A stretch of DNA of 64,000 bases from Verrucomicrobia bacterium IMCC26134 (GCA_000972765.1 CP011265.1:1550001-1614000), one strand, 5' to 3'. Shown: positions 34,664 to 43,723, counted from the first letter of the stretch. Numbers and translations are program-made. Notes: generated by a model from the sequence alone, not told the origin.

Positions 34664-36160
34664 TTATGCGGCGGTCAGACGCAGGCAGTGCCAAGAGAGC
34701 GGGGGCAGCGTGAGCGTCAGGGCGCCGTCCGCTGCGACTTGGGTGGACGGCACGACCCGCGGGGCGACAGTCGCCGGCGAGGCGGCGGAGTTGACGGCGT
34801 AAACATCGGGCGAGGCCAGCACCTCGTGAGCTACTACCCGCCAGCTAGCCGAGCCGTCGAGGCTCACAGTAAATGACGCAGGGACGGCGCCGCGATGCAG
34901 GACGAAGACGGAGACCTTGTTCCCATCGCGGGTGGCGACGGCCTCGATGTCGGGCGATAGACCATGGGTCGGCGTGTCGGTGGAAGTGCCGCCGTTCAGG
35001 TGGGTGGCGAGCACGACGCCACGGCCGTGGCGGGAGGCTTGTTGAAGCGGGTGGAAGATCGTCTGCCGCCAGGCGTCCCCGCCGGGAGCGGTCATGATGG
35101 GAGCGATTACGTTGACCAGCTGGGCCATGCAGGCGTAGCGAACGCGGGCGGACTGGCGCAGCAGCACGAGAAGCATGCCGCCGACCACAAGGGCGTCGGC
35201 GAAGGTATAGATTTGCTCCAGCTGGCGCGGAGCGGAGGCCCAGCGGTGAAATTTTTCGTTACCTTGGGCCATGTCCCAGACGTTCCACTCGTCGAAGGAC
35301 AGCATCATGGTTTTTTTGTGGTGTTGCTTGGCTTTTACAAAGTCACAGGCGGCCAGCACGTCGCGAATCTGGGTCTCCATCTGCGCGGGGCAGGCGAGGT
35401 AGTCGGCGAGTGATTTGTGGCCGTCTTCGCGGACGTAGAGATGGATGGAGAGTGCGTCGACGTGGGCGTAGCAGTGCTCGAGCACGTTGCGTTCCCAGTC
35501 GGGGAAGCCGGGCATCCCGGGACCGGAGGAGCCGCAGGCGATGAGCTCCAGGGTGGGGTCGAACTGGTGAAGGGCGTTGGCGGTTTCGTTGGCGAGGCGT
35601 CCGTATTCCTCGGCGGTTTTGCGGCCGGTTTGCCAGGGGCCGTCCATTTCGTTGCCGAGGCACCAGGTGCGGACGTTGTGGGGGGCGGCGTAGCCGTGGG
35701 CTTTGCGGAGGTCGGCGAACTTGGAGCCGAGTGGGGCGTTGCAGTATTCGATCAACTGGCGGGCGGCGTCGATGCCGCGGGTGCCGAGGTTAAAGGCCAT
35801 CATGGGCGCGGTATTGGCGGCCTTGCACCAGTCCATGAATTCGTTGGTGCCAAACTGGTTCGTTTCAGTGACGCCCCAGGCGTAGTCCAGGCGGGCGGGG
35901 CGCTGGGCGCGCGGACCGACTCCATCCTCCCAATCGTAGGCGGAGACGAAGTTGCCGCCCGGGTAGCGCACCATGGGAATGTCGAGTTCACGGACGAGGT
36001 CTATAACATCGCGGCGGAAACCGTTACCATCGGCGGTGGCGTGGCCAGGCTCGTAGAGCCCGGTGTAAACGGCTCGGCCCAGATGCTCGATAAACGAGCC
36101 GAAGAGACGGGGATCGATGGCGTTTTGAGCGAGGTCGGGGAATATACGCAGCGTGGTCAT
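34664..36160 (-). CDS. GH51 alpha-L-arabinofuranosidase
   Basis: A 498-residue cytoplasmic retaining glycosidase that removes arabinofuranose from arabinan or arabinoxylan oligomers. The start at 36160 gives MTTLRIFPDLAQNAIDPRLFGSFIEHLGRAVYTGLYEPGH, the exact family opening; the 23 codons upstream are unlike. VRYPGGNFVSAYDWEDGVGP follows. The acid/base Glu is in TWCLGNEMDGPWQTG (about 171) and the nucleophile in LSFDEWNVWDMAQG (about 290). The C-terminal jelly-roll domain ends LPPLSWHCLRL. It lacks a signal peptide, so it acts on imported oligosaccharides. It is convergent with the GH5 gene, 28 bp apart. Confidence 0.95.
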   Translation of the reverse strand: MTTLRIFPDLAQNAIDPRLFGSFIEHLGRAVYTGLYEPGHATADGNGFRRDVIDLVRELDIPMVRYPGGNFVSAYDWEDGVGPRAQRPARLDYAWGVTETNQFGTNEFMDWCKAANTAPMMAFNLGTRGIDAARQLIEYCNAPLGSKFADLRKAHGYAAPHNVRTWCLGNEMDGPWQTGRKTAEEYGRLANETANALHQFDPTLELIACGSSGPGMPGFPDWERNVLEHCYAHVDALSIHLYVREDGHKSLADYLACPAQMETQIRDVLAACDFVKAKQHHKKTMMLSFDEWNVWDMAQGNEKFHRWASAPRQLEQIYTFADALVVGGMLLVLLRQSARVRYACMAQLVNVIAPIMTAPGGDAWRQTIFHPLQQASRHGRGVVLATHLNGGTSTDTPTHGLSPDIEAVATRDGNKVSVFVLHRGAVPASFTVSLDGSASWRVVAHEVLASPDVYAVNSAASPATVAPRVVPSTQVAADGALTLTLPPLSWHCLRLTAA

Positions 36161-36440
36161 GGTCGGGTAGGGGAGGGGAGGGCATCGAGCGTGGCGGGTA
36201 ATGGTTGGCCACGCTAGAGGGAAAAACAACCGAACCGGAAGGAGACGTATGACTCTGCGCCCGGCTTGTTCAATTTGGAGGCCATTCTGGAGATGTTAAT
36301 ATAAGGATGGGGCCGCATCGGTTTCGATAAAGCGGACGCTCTCCATAATCACGGTCCTTCGTTCGACGCGCGGTCCGGGTGTGAGGGCGCGTGGATATTT
36401 TGAGTTGTCGTTTTACGCATCGGCGAGTTGCTTCGGCTCG

Positions 36441-36914
36441 ATGTCGAATGCGTCTTCGCCCGTCGATCTGATCGCCGCCGCCACCGCCCAATTCGGCGGG
36501 AGGCCGTCGTGGGATGATTATTTCATGGCCACCGCCGTGCTGCTCTCCACCCGCAGTTCCTGCGAGCGCCTGCACGTGGGCTGCGTCATCGTGAGCGCCG
36601 GAGAGCGTAAAAACCGCCTCATCGCGGCCGGCTACAACGGCTTTCTGCCCGGCACGCCCCACACCTCGCGGCTTCGTGAAGGACATGAGCAGGCGACGGT
36701 GCACGCGGAGCAAAACGCGATCGCCGACGCGGCGCGGCGCGGCAGCTCGGTCGAGGGTTGCACCGCTTACGTCACCCACTTCCCGTGTATCAACTGCGCG
36801 AAGATCCTCGCCGCCGCCGGCATAGCCGAGGTGCGCTATCGCGAGGATTACAAGAACGACCCTCTGGTGGCGCCTTTGCTCGCTGACGCGAACGTGAAAA
36901 TCATCAAGCTCTGA
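36441..36914 (+). CDS. Deoxycytidylate deaminase
   Basis: A 157-residue zinc-dependent deaminase of the dCMP deaminase/ComEB type, which makes dUMP for thymidylate synthesis. Zinc ligands are in TVHAEQNAIADAA (His, with the catalytic Glu) and FPCINCAKILAAAGI (two Cys). RPSWDDYFMATAVLLSTRSSCERLHVGCVIV is the family N-terminus. The start MSNASSPVDL at 36441 is preferred over an ATG 20 codons upstream. It precedes yqgE by 35 bp and may be co-transcribed. Confidence 0.93.
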   Translation: MSNASSPVDLIAAATAQFGGRPSWDDYFMATAVLLSTRSSCERLHVGCVIVSAGERKNRLIAAGYNGFLPGTPHTSRLREGHEQATVHAEQNAIADAARRGSSVEGCTAYVTHFPCINCAKILAAAGIAEVRYREDYKNDPLVAPLLADANVKIIKL

Positions 36915-36949
36915 GCGGCGGACCGACCCGACTGCAAGAAATCACCCTC

Positions 36950-37519
36950 ATGCGCGCATCCTCCTCAGAAACCTCCTCCGGCTCCGATTCGCTGGCCGGT
37001 TCGTTGCTGCTGGCGCATCCGAGTTTAAAGGAGGCGACATTCCGACGCACCGCCATCCTGCTTTCGAATCATGACGCGGAAGGCGCGATGGGCGTGGTTT
37101 TGAACCGGCCGATGCGTCGCGTATTGAGCGAATTGGGCGGGGATTTCGCCCTTGGACCGTTGGCGAAGGTGCCGCTGTTTTGCGGCGGACCGGTGGAGCC
37201 GCGGCAACTGCTGCTCTGTGCTTGGCGTCCGCATACGGATCAGGATGGGTTTAAACTTTTTTTCGGCGTCTCTCCTGAAAAAGCCACTGAACTGGTCGGC
37301 GAGGCCGATGTGCACCTGCGTGCTTTCCTGGGTTATGCCGGCTGGACGGGCGGCCAACTCGAGAGCGAATTGGCAAGGGAAACCTGGGTTGTCTCCGATC
37401 TGGTGCCGGATTTGCTGACCCAAACCGCGGATGAGGGCCTCTGGCGGCATGTGCTGGGCGGGATTGATCCGCATTGGAAACTCATGGCGGGCGAACCGGA
37501 CGAGCCGAGCCGCAACTAA
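36950..37519 (+). CDS. YqgE/AlgH family protein
   Basis: A 189-residue protein of the UPF0301 (YqgE/AlgH) family. Landmarks are SLAGSLLLAHPSL near the start, FRRTAILLSNHDAEGAMGVVLNRPM, VPLFCGGPVEPRQLLLC and FLGYAGWTGGQLESELARETWVV at about 125-150. AlgH was first linked to alginate regulation in Pseudomonas; the molecular function is still unclear. It has no signal peptide. It follows the dCMP deaminase closely. Confidence 0.92.
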   Translation: MRASSSETSSGSDSLAGSLLLAHPSLKEATFRRTAILLSNHDAEGAMGVVLNRPMRRVLSELGGDFALGPLAKVPLFCGGPVEPRQLLLCAWRPHTDQDGFKLFFGVSPEKATELVGEADVHLRAFLGYAGWTGGQLESELARETWVVSDLVPDLLTQTADEGLWRHVLGGIDPHWKLMAGEPDEPSRN

Positions 37520-37615
37520 ATCCGGTTAGGATACCGACTATTATCACGAAACCTGCGCCGGGGGTTACTTTCCGTTTGACACCCCCCCCGTGGAATCGCT
37601 GTTTTCTACCTTTTT

Positions 37616-37741
37616 ATGAAAGTTGTATCCTCCATCAAATCCGCGAAGAAGCGTCACCCTGACTGCCAAGTCGTCCGCCGCAAAGGGCGCATCTACGTGA
37701 TCAACAAGACCGACCCCCGCTACAAAGCGCGTCAGGGCTGA
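37616..37741 (+). CDS. rpmJ: Ribosomal protein bL36, zinc-independent type
   Basis: A 41-residue protein [18 protein letters not shown] onward, ending DPRYKARQG. It matches the YkgO-like form of L36: the usual C-x2-C-x12-C-x4-H zinc ribbon is absent, with only one Cys in [16 protein letters not shown]. The family is a component of the large ribosomal subunit. It is directly followed, 35 bp on, by a type-B L31. Such pairs are often under Zur control in other bacteria; I see no clear Zur box upstream. Confidence 0.93.
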   Translation: MKVVSSIKSAKKRHPDCQVVRRKGRIYVINKTDPRYKARQG

Positions 37742-37776
37742 GTCTTACCCATTATAACGCCCAACTAATCCATCCT

Positions 37777-38040
37777 ATGAAATCGGAAGGCCATCCAGTT
37801 CTCAACAACGTCTGTTTTCTAGACGTTTCCTCCGGCAAGCGTTTCCTCACTCGCTCGACCCTCAAGACGGCTCGCAAGGAGACCATTGACGGTGTCGAGC
37901 ATTTCGTCGCCCTGCGCGATGTGACCATGGACTCGCATCCCGCCTACACCGGCGAGAAGCGCATCGTGGACACCGCCGGTCGCGTCGAGAAGTTCACCAC
38001 CAAGTTCCGCCGCGGAGTCGCTCCCGCCGCCAAGAAGTAA
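37777..38040 (+). CDS. rpmE2: Ribosomal protein bL31 type B
   Basis: An 87-residue L31 without the zinc-binding CxxC of type A. Landmarks are HPVLNNVCFLDVSSGKRFLTRST, DGVEHFVALRDVTMDSHPAYTG and the C-terminal GRVEKFTTKFRRG, the L31 signature region. It forms a two-gene unit with the zinc-free L36 and ends at a terminator. Confidence 0.93.
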   Translation: MKSEGHPVLNNVCFLDVSSGKRFLTRSTLKTARKETIDGVEHFVALRDVTMDSHPAYTGEKRIVDTAGRVEKFTTKFRRGVAPAAKK

Positions 38041-38064
38041 GGCGTCGCTCCCTCCTTCTCTTTT

Positions 38065-38099
38065 GACCGCCGTGTTCCCGCAAGGGCCGGCGGTTTTTT
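38065..38099 (+). terminator. Terminator after the L36-L31 pair
   Basis: Arms ACCGCCG and CGGCGGT around a GTTCCCGCAAGGGC loop are followed by six T, starting 25 bp after the L31 stop. Confidence 0.88.
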
Positions 38100-38187
38100 G
38101 CGTCTGCTTTTTTGCCGGGTCTCGAAACGTATCAGCTTGGCGCTTGCCTCGACAGGGGGCAGGCGGGGACGCTGGCGTCATCCTGAC

Positions 38188-38832
38188 ATGGCGAATCCCA
38201 AACTTATCGTTTTTGACTGCGACAGCACGCTCTCGTCCATCGAGGGCATTGATGAACTCGGCCGCGCGCGTGGCCCCGAAGTTTTTGCCCGGGTGGAGGC
38301 GATGACGCACGATGCGATGAACGGCAAACTGGCGGTCGAGGATGTTTTTGGCGAACGCCTTCGCATCATCAAGCCGCGAGCCTCGGACGTCGCAGCGGTG
38401 GGCCGGCAATACATTGACACGATCGAGCCCACGGCCGCCGCCACGCTCGTCGCCCTGCGTGCCTCCGGGTGGACTCCACTTATCCTGAGCGGAGGCTTTC
38501 GAAACGCCATTCGTCCGCTCGCCGATTATCTCGGCATCCCCCGGGTCGAGGCGGTGGACCTGTTTTTCGACGCAGCCGGCAACTACACCGGATACGATGA
38601 ACGTTATCCGACCACACGCTCCGGAGGAAAACCCGAAGTGATACGCGCATTAAAGGCCGAGCTGAGCCCTTCGCGCATCGTAATGGTGGGCGACGGCGTG
38701 AGCGATCTGGAGACGCAGTCCGAGGTGGATCTTTTTGTCGGATTTGGCCGTTACGTGGAGCGGGCAAAAGTGAAGTCGCAGGCGCGCGCCTTTGTGCATT
38801 CGCTGGCTGAGCTCCCGGGCTTGCTAACATGA
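38188..38832 (+). CDS. HAD-family phosphoserine phosphatase-like enzyme
   Basis: A 214-residue HAD phosphatase of the SerB group. Motif I is LIVFDCDSTLSSIEGIDEL (nucleophile D with DCDST), motif II is PLILSGGFRNAIRPLA, and motifs III/IV are SGGKPEVIRAL and VMVGDGVSDLETQSEVD. MTHDAMNGKLAVEDVFGERLRI is the SerB cap. It probably makes serine from phosphoserine. It is started at 38188; the upstream frame overlaps the terminator. Its stop overlaps the antiporter start (ATGA at 38829), so the two genes are coupled. Confidence 0.88.
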   Translation: MANPKLIVFDCDSTLSSIEGIDELGRARGPEVFARVEAMTHDAMNGKLAVEDVFGERLRIIKPRASDVAAVGRQYIDTIEPTAAATLVALRASGWTPLILSGGFRNAIRPLADYLGIPRVEAVDLFFDAAGNYTGYDERYPTTRSGGKPEVIRALKAELSPSRIVMVGDGVSDLETQSEVDLFVGFGRYVERAKVKSQARAFVHSLAELPGLLT

Positions 38833-40316
38833 ACGCTTTCTTCGCACTCACCACTGGGAGCGCGGCGGAGGTTTTTCCCCGTTCGTTGAGCTCGTATCTC
38901 GAGATAGACAACGGAACTCTCTGGGCCGTGTTGTCTGCCCGCGTGCAGGCCGAGCCATTTAATCTCGTGGCCACGGGTATTTTCCTGCTGGCGATCGTGC
39001 ACACGTTTTTCGCGGGGAAAATCCGGCATTGGGGGCATGTGATCGAAGAGCGCCATGCGTCCGCTTTACGGCAGGCGGCGCTCATCGGCGCCCCGGGTGA
39101 AACGAGTGTGGGCCCTGTTGCTGATGACGGTTCGCCACAAGAGGTCAGCTTTTGGGGGCAGGTGCTGCACTTTTTTGGCGAGATTGAAGTCGTTTTCGGA
39201 CTTTGGGCCCTTGTGCTCGGCGTAGCGATCGCGGTTCACGCGGGCATGTCGACGGCGATCGCTTATCTCTCGGGAGTAAACTACACCGAGCCCCTCTTCG
39301 TGGTGGTCATCATGGCGATGGCGGCGACGCGTCCGGTGGTGCGCTTGGCCGAGGCGGGTTTGAAACGAGTGGCGGCACTGGGAGGTGGCACTCCGTTCGC
39401 ATGGTGGGCTGCCCTGCTGGTGCTGGCTCCAGTATTGGGGTCGTTCATCACCGAACCGGCGGCGATGACGCTGGGCGCGCTGCTGCTGGGGCGGCAATTT
39501 TACGCCTACAATCCCAGCCAGAAGCTCCGCTACGCCACGCTTGGATTGTTGTTCGTGAATATATCCGTGGGGGGCACGCTTACACACTTCGCCGCTCCGC
39601 CGGTCTTGATGGTGGCGGGGCCTTGGGGCTGGGGGTTTGGGCACATGCTGATTAATTTTGGATGGAAGGCGCTGGTGGGCATCGTTGTGGCGACTTTCCT
39701 CTATGGTTACTATTTCCGTATAGAACTGCGTTCGCTCGCCGCCCAGCCCCGCAGCGGTGGGGTTGAATCCGACGGAGGCGCGGCGCCGGTTCCGGCATGG
39801 GTCGTCGCGGCGCATCTCGGGTTTCTCGCCTGGACGGTGTGGGCGGCGCATTATCCGGTGCTGTTTATCGGCGGATTCCTGTTCTTTGTCGGATTCCTGC
39901 AGGCGACTGCGCAGCATCAGACGAAACTGGATCTGCGCGGTCCGGTTTTGGTAGGGTTTTTCCTGGCTGGACTGGTCGTTCACGGCGGACTGCAAGGATG
40001 GTGGATAGCGCCGGTGCTTTCCGGGCTCGCGCCAGCCGCGTTGTTTTGGGGCGCGACCTTGCTGACGGCGTTCAATGACAACGCTGCCATCACTTATCTG
40101 GCGACCCTTGTGCCGAATTTTTCTGATGCTGCGAAATATGCAGTTGTGGCGGGTGCGGTCGCAGGTGGCGGCCTCACCGTGATCGCCAACGCGCCGAACC
40201 CGGCCGGCCTGTCGATTCTGCAACGTTTTTTTCCGGGAGGTTTTTCGCCACTTAAACTGGCTCTGGCTGCCCTGGTGCCGACGCTTGTGATGGCGGCGTG
40301 TTTTCTGGTGCTTTAG
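38829..40316 (+). CDS. Putative Na+/H+ antiporter (PF07399-type)
   Basis: A 495-residue polytopic membrane protein with about 11 hydrophobic segments. The N-terminal half has FNLVATGIFLLAIVHTFFAGKI, FFGEIEVVFGLWALVLGVAIAV and GSFITEPAAMTLGALLLGRQFYAYNPS. The last is the ITEPAAMT motif of the putative Na+/H+ antiporter family known from Chlamydia and Verrucomicrobia. A second inverted-repeat-like motif occurs as LLTAFNDNAAITYLATLVP. A role in ion homeostasis is predicted from the family. It is coupled to the phosphatase by an ATGA overlap and overlaps the convergent SBF-like gene by 4 bases. Confidence 0.85.
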   Translation: MNAFFALTTGSAAEVFPRSLSSYLEIDNGTLWAVLSARVQAEPFNLVATGIFLLAIVHTFFAGKIRHWGHVIEERHASALRQAALIGAPGETSVGPVADDGSPQEVSFWGQVLHFFGEIEVVFGLWALVLGVAIAVHAGMSTAIAYLSGVNYTEPLFVVVIMAMAATRPVVRLAEAGLKRVAALGGGTPFAWWAALLVLAPVLGSFITEPAAMTLGALLLGRQFYAYNPSQKLRYATLGLLFVNISVGGTLTHFAAPPVLMVAGPWGWGFGHMLINFGWKALVGIVVATFLYGYYFRIELRSLAAQPRSGGVESDGGAAPVPAWVVAAHLGFLAWTVWAAHYPVLFIGGFLFFVGFLQATAQHQTKLDLRGPVLVGFFLAGLVVHGGLQGWWIAPVLSGLAPAALFWGATLLTAFNDNAAITYLATLVPNFSDAAKYAVVAGAVAGGGLTVIANAPNPAGLSILQRFFPGGFSPLKLALAALVPTLVMAACFLVL

Positions 40317-41275
40317 CGTCTGGCCCAGCGACCGGCCAGCACGCCGCAGATGACGAGTTGCATCGGGTGGTAAATCATCAGCGGCAGCAGGATCAGGCCG
40401 AGGCGGGGGTCGCTGCCGAAGATGAGCTGTGCCATCGGCACGCCCGAGGCGATAGTCTTCTTGGATCCGCAAAATACGGCGGCGATGCGGTCTTCGTCTG
40501 AGAACTTAAGTGCGCGACAGACTGCGGTCAGAATTGCAAAGACCACCGCAAACAGCAACAAGCCTCCCGCAAGAGCTGCGAACACCGTGCGCACTCCCTG
40601 GCCCGACCAGACGCCTCGGACGATGGAATCGCAAAATGAGGTGTAGATAATGAAGAGGATGGTGCCGCGATCCACGAGGAAGACTTTCGCTTTGTGGCGC
40701 TTTACCCAGTCGGCGATGAAGGGACGGCTGAGCTGTCCAAGCAAGAGCGGCAATATCAGCCAGATCACGAGATCGAGAATCACCCTGCCGAGTGAGAGCG
40801 TGTGGGCGCCTTGGCTATTGACCATCCAGCCGATCCAGATGGGGGTGAGGAATACGCCGAGCAGGCTGGACAGGGTGGCGTTGAAGACCGCCGCCGGCAC
40901 GTTGCCCCTGGCCGCCGAGGTCATGGCGACCGACGAGGAGACGGTCGAGGGCAGGGCGCAAAGGAAAAAAAAGCCCAGTGCCAGCGCAGGGGAGATCAGG
41001 CCGCCGGCGATCAGAAGCAGGCCCAGGCCCAGCAGGGGAAACAGCAGATAGGTCGCGCTCTGCACGACCAGATGGAGCGGCCAGCGCAGCGCCCCGGCTT
41101 TGAGCGAAGCGAAGGAGAGCGCGGCACCGTTAAGGAAAAAAATCAGTGCGACGCCCGCTTTGTTGACCAGGTCGGGGTGAAGCGGACCGTTTTTTGCGCC
41201 GAGTTGCGGGTAGGCCCAAGCGACGCCCACCACCGCGATCATGCCGATAAGAAACCAGTCGAGTTTGAGGCGCAT
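40313..41275 (-). CDS. SBF-like (bile acid:sodium symporter fold) membrane transporter
   Basis: A 320-residue protein with nine or ten membrane helices, of the SBF-like/SLC10A7 type (PF13593). Landmarks are MRLKLDWFLIGMIAVVGVAWAYPQLGAK, GVALIFFLNGAALSFASLKAG, FFFLCALPSTVSSSVAMTSAARGNVPAAVFNATLSSLLGVF and FCGSKKTIASGVPMAQLIFG. The last two are the characteristic crossover motifs. The substrate is unknown. It is the distal gene of the leftward set beginning at 45.3 kb, 13 bp after the FAH-family gene. It could import a substrate of that pathway or be unrelated. Confidence 0.88.
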   Translation of the reverse strand: MRLKLDWFLIGMIAVVGVAWAYPQLGAKNGPLHPDLVNKAGVALIFFLNGAALSFASLKAGALRWPLHLVVQSATYLLFPLLGLGLLLIAGGLISPALALGFFFLCALPSTVSSSVAMTSAARGNVPAAVFNATLSSLLGVFLTPIWIGWMVNSQGAHTLSLGRVILDLVIWLILPLLLGQLSRPFIADWVKRHKAKVFLVDRGTILFIIYTSFCDSIVRGVWSGQGVRTVFAALAGGLLLFAVVFAILTAVCRALKFSDEDRIAAVFCGSKKTIASGVPMAQLIFGSDPRLGLILLPLMIYHPMQLVICGVLAGRWARR

Positions 41276-41288
41276 CGATTTTTGTTTT

Positions 41289-42155
41289 TTAGACCGTCGT
41301 TCCCGCGCTGGCGGTGCAAGCTTGGTTAGTTATGGCGTGGGGTTGATCGTTGGATTGTGGTTCCTCGACTACGGTGTTTGTCAGCACACCGAGGTGCTCG
41401 ATCTCGACGCTGATGGTGTCGCCCGCTTTCAAATACACCGGTGGCTTTAGCGAGTGGCCCACGCCGTCGGGTGTGCCGGTGAGAATGACTGTTCCGGGCA
41501 GAAGGGTTTTGCTGGCGCTCAAAAACTCGATGAGTGCGGGAACGTCGAAGAGCATGTCTCGCGTGTTTCCATCCTGTCGCAACACGCCGTTGACCGTCGT
41601 GCGCAAGCGGAGTGAAGCGGGGGCGGGGAGTTCGTCCTTGGTGAGCAAGAACGGGCCGAGCGGACAAAAGGTGTCGAAGCTCTTGCCCTGGCAAAACTGA
41701 CCGCCTCCGAGTTTAAACTGCCAGTCGCGAGCCGAGATGTCGTTGGCGATCAGGTAGCCGAAGACGTGGTCGAGGGCGTTTTCGCGAGTGGCGTTTTTGC
41801 AGGTTTTTCCAATGACCACGGCGAGCTCACCCTCGTAGTCCACCGCGTCGCTGGCGAGCGTGCGCGGCAACTCAATGACGCCTCCGGGGTTTTGAACGGT
41901 GTTCAGGCTCTTGAGGAAGAGCAGCGGACGGTTAAGAACTTCACGGCCGAGTTCTTCGGCGTGTTTGCGGTAGTTGAGGCCGATACCGAGTATCGTGGAC
42001 GGCTCCAGCGGCGCGAGCAGGGGGCCGGGCTTGATCGTCACCTCGGTGAGGCGAAGGCCATCAAATAGCTCTCCGGTTGTGGCACGGGCGGTGCCGTCCG
42101 GTTGGAGCACGGCGTAGGCGGGCCCCGAGGCGCTCAGATGGCGTATGATTTTCAT
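41289..42155 (-). CDS. Fumarylacetoacetate hydrolase (FAH) family protein
   Basis: A 288-residue metal-dependent enzyme of the FAH superfamily, which includes hydrolases, decarboxylases and isomerases of beta-diketo acids. Metal ligands are in DYEGELAVVIGKTCKN (E-x-E type, about 128-135) and NDISARDWQFKLGGGQFCQGKSFDTFCPLGPFL. The C-terminus has LPGTVILTGTPDGVGHSLKPPVYLKAGDTISVEIEHLGVLTN. The exact substrate cannot be set. It lies 151 bp downstream of ridA on the same strand and probably belongs with the amidase genes. Its presence suggests the pathway yields a carbonyl acid. Confidence 0.92.
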   Translation of the reverse strand: MKIIRHLSASGPAYAVLQPDGTARATTGELFDGLRLTEVTIKPGPLLAPLEPSTILGIGLNYRKHAEELGREVLNRPLLFLKSLNTVQNPGGVIELPRTLASDAVDYEGELAVVIGKTCKNATRENALDHVFGYLIANDISARDWQFKLGGGQFCQGKSFDTFCPLGPFLLTKDELPAPASLRLRTTVNGVLRQDGNTRDMLFDVPALIEFLSASKTLLPGTVILTGTPDGVGHSLKPPVYLKAGDTISVEIEHLGVLTNTVVEEPQSNDQPHAITNQACTASAGTTV

Positions 42156-42306
42156 AAAGGAGTCGTTGTCAGATGCTGCGCAGTGCGTGGGCTTAGGGTT
42201 GCCGCTGCTGCTTGCACGCGTCGCGCCGCATGCACCGGGTCGAGGGCGCGCCAGCCGGCATTGGTGAGGGGGGAGCTTGCATTCGCGTTGGGTGGTCGCG
42301 ACGCAA

Positions 42307-42774
42307 CTAGGAGTTGAAGCTCACGGTGACTTGGATTTCGACGGTCGCGCCGCGCGGAAGGCCGGCGACAGCGATGGCGGCACGGGCGTGTTTTCCGGCG
42401 TCGCCGTAGAGCTTTACGAAGAGGTCGCTCGCACCGTTGATGACCTGAGGACTTTCGGTGAAGCCGGCCACGGCGTTGACGTAGCCGGCGAGGTAAACGA
42501 ACTCGCGAACCCGATCGAGGCTGCCCAGCGCGTCTTTGATGGCGGCAAGGCTGTTGAGCGCGCAAACTTGGGCGGCGGCGTAGCCTTCCTCGACGGTGCG
42601 ATCACCGCCGACCTGGCCGGCGTGGGTGAGCACACCATTGTGTATGCTGATAACGCCGGCGAGCACGAGGGTGTCACCGTTTATTCGATAGGGGACGTAG
42701 TTGCCTCCGGCGGAAGGTGCGTAGGGTAGCGCAAGACCGAGGCCCGCGAGTTTGGTTTCGATGGAGTTGCTCAT
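42307..42774 (-). CDS. RidA family protein (YjgF/YER057c/UK114)
   Basis: A 155-residue member of the RidA superfamily, probably of the YjgH/Rid-like subgroup with an N-terminal ETKLAGLGLALPYAPSAGGNYVPY. TLVLAGVISIHNG, AAQVCALNSLAAIKDALGSLDRVREFVYLAGYVNA and the C-terminal ARAAIAVAGLPRGATVEIQVTVSF are visible. The last contains the conserved Arg (AxxAIAVxGLPRGA), which binds the substrate carboxylate. Family members hydrolyse reactive enamines or imines, or aid ring-opening pathways such as pyrimidine (Rut) and aminophenol breakdown. It is coupled to the amidase gene (ATGA overlap). Confidence 0.92.
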   Translation of the reverse strand: MSNSIETKLAGLGLALPYAPSAGGNYVPYRINGDTLVLAGVISIHNGVLTHAGQVGGDRTVEEGYAAAQVCALNSLAAIKDALGSLDRVREFVYLAGYVNAVAGFTESPQVINGASDLFVKLYGDAGKHARAAIAVAGLPRGATVEIQVTVSFNS

Positions 42775-43706
42775 ACGCGGTCGAAAATCGCTTCAGGGAG
42801 GTAGGCAGTGATGGTAGTGGTAGGCACGTTGACGAGTTGGCTGACTTTGAGGTCGAGCACCACACTGCACAAGGTGTAGGCCATCGCCGGTGTGACTCCG
42901 AGCCGGTCCACGATGAACGCGATGGCGCGGCGCACGGCGCGTTTGCAGGCCTCGCGGGGGTTTTCATCGGACTCGATGAACAGGTGCCACGGTTTGCTTG
43001 CATAGCGCGCTGGAGTGAAGCCACCGGGGAAAATCGCGTAGGGTCCGGCGAGTGGCTTTTGTTTGCGCAGGTTAAAGGTCAACGTGACGTCCATCGGTGC
43101 CTCCATGCCGTTGATGCACACTTCGCCGTCGCCTTGGGCGGCGTGGCAATCGCCGGTGAGCACACCTGCGCCCTGGGTGAAAACGGGTAGGTGCAGGGTG
43201 GTGCCGGCGGTCAGGTGGCGCACGTCGAGATTGCCGCCGAAAGCACCGGGCGCGCGGGTGCGGAACTCGCCGGCCTCGGCACGTTGCACGCCGATGATGC
43301 CGGCGAAGGGGTGGAGATCGAGGGTTACCCCCGGAAAGCTGCGGGTATGGGCCTCGTCGAGTTTCCAGATGAAGAGATGGTTTTCGGGGAAATCCTCGGG
43401 CAGGAGACCCAGTCCGGGTATGAGGCTTGTCCACGCCCAACCGTGGTGTTGGTAGGCCTCGATTTTGATTTCCAGGATATCGCCGGGCTCCGCGCCATCT
43501 ATGGCGACCGGGCCTGTTAGGGCGTGGACTTGAAGCGGATCGAAGCGGGCTTTGAAGTCTGCCGCGGTCCAATCCGGTCGGACCTGCCAGCCGCTCGAGT
43601 CGGCGCATTTGAAGGTCACGGTGTCGCCGGGTGCGACCGTGAGGCGGGGCGGGGTGGCGTGGTTCCAACGATGGACCATCGGTTCTGGGCTAAGCGTGTG
43701 GTGCAT
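42771..43706 (-). CDS. Acetamidase/formamidase family protein
   Basis: A 311-residue amidase of the FmdA/AmdA family, which hydrolyses formamide or acetamide to ammonia and the acid. MHHTLSPEPMVHRWNHATPPRLTVAPGDTVTFKCADSSGWQ is the family N-terminus, used for the start at 43706; ATGs at 43727 and 43808 are alternatives. DGAEPGDILEIKIEAYQHHGWAW, GNLDVRHLTAGTTLHLPVFTQGAGVLTGDCHAAQGDGEVC (the conserved Asp/His/Glu core) and LIESDENP-like FIESDENPREA follow. It sits between a creatininase gene and ridA. Formamide released by a deformylase step would be a fitting substrate (inference). Confidence 0.92.
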   Translation of the reverse strand: MHHTLSPEPMVHRWNHATPPRLTVAPGDTVTFKCADSSGWQVRPDWTAADFKARFDPLQVHALTGPVAIDGAEPGDILEIKIEAYQHHGWAWTSLIPGLGLLPEDFPENHLFIWKLDEAHTRSFPGVTLDLHPFAGIIGVQRAEAGEFRTRAPGAFGGNLDVRHLTAGTTLHLPVFTQGAGVLTGDCHAAQGDGEVCINGMEAPMDVTLTFNLRKQKPLAGPYAIFPGGFTPARYASKPWHLFIESDENPREACKRAVRRAIAFIVDRLGVTPAMAYTLCSVVLDLKVSQLVNVPTTTITAYLPEAIFDRV

Positions 43707-43723
43707 GGCAAAAGCGGGTATTA

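Noticed and set aside
39066-40472. 468-codon open frame antisense to the antiporter gene
   Set aside because: Arg/His/Gln-rich translation without membrane or domain pattern; the plus-strand antiporter explains the region.
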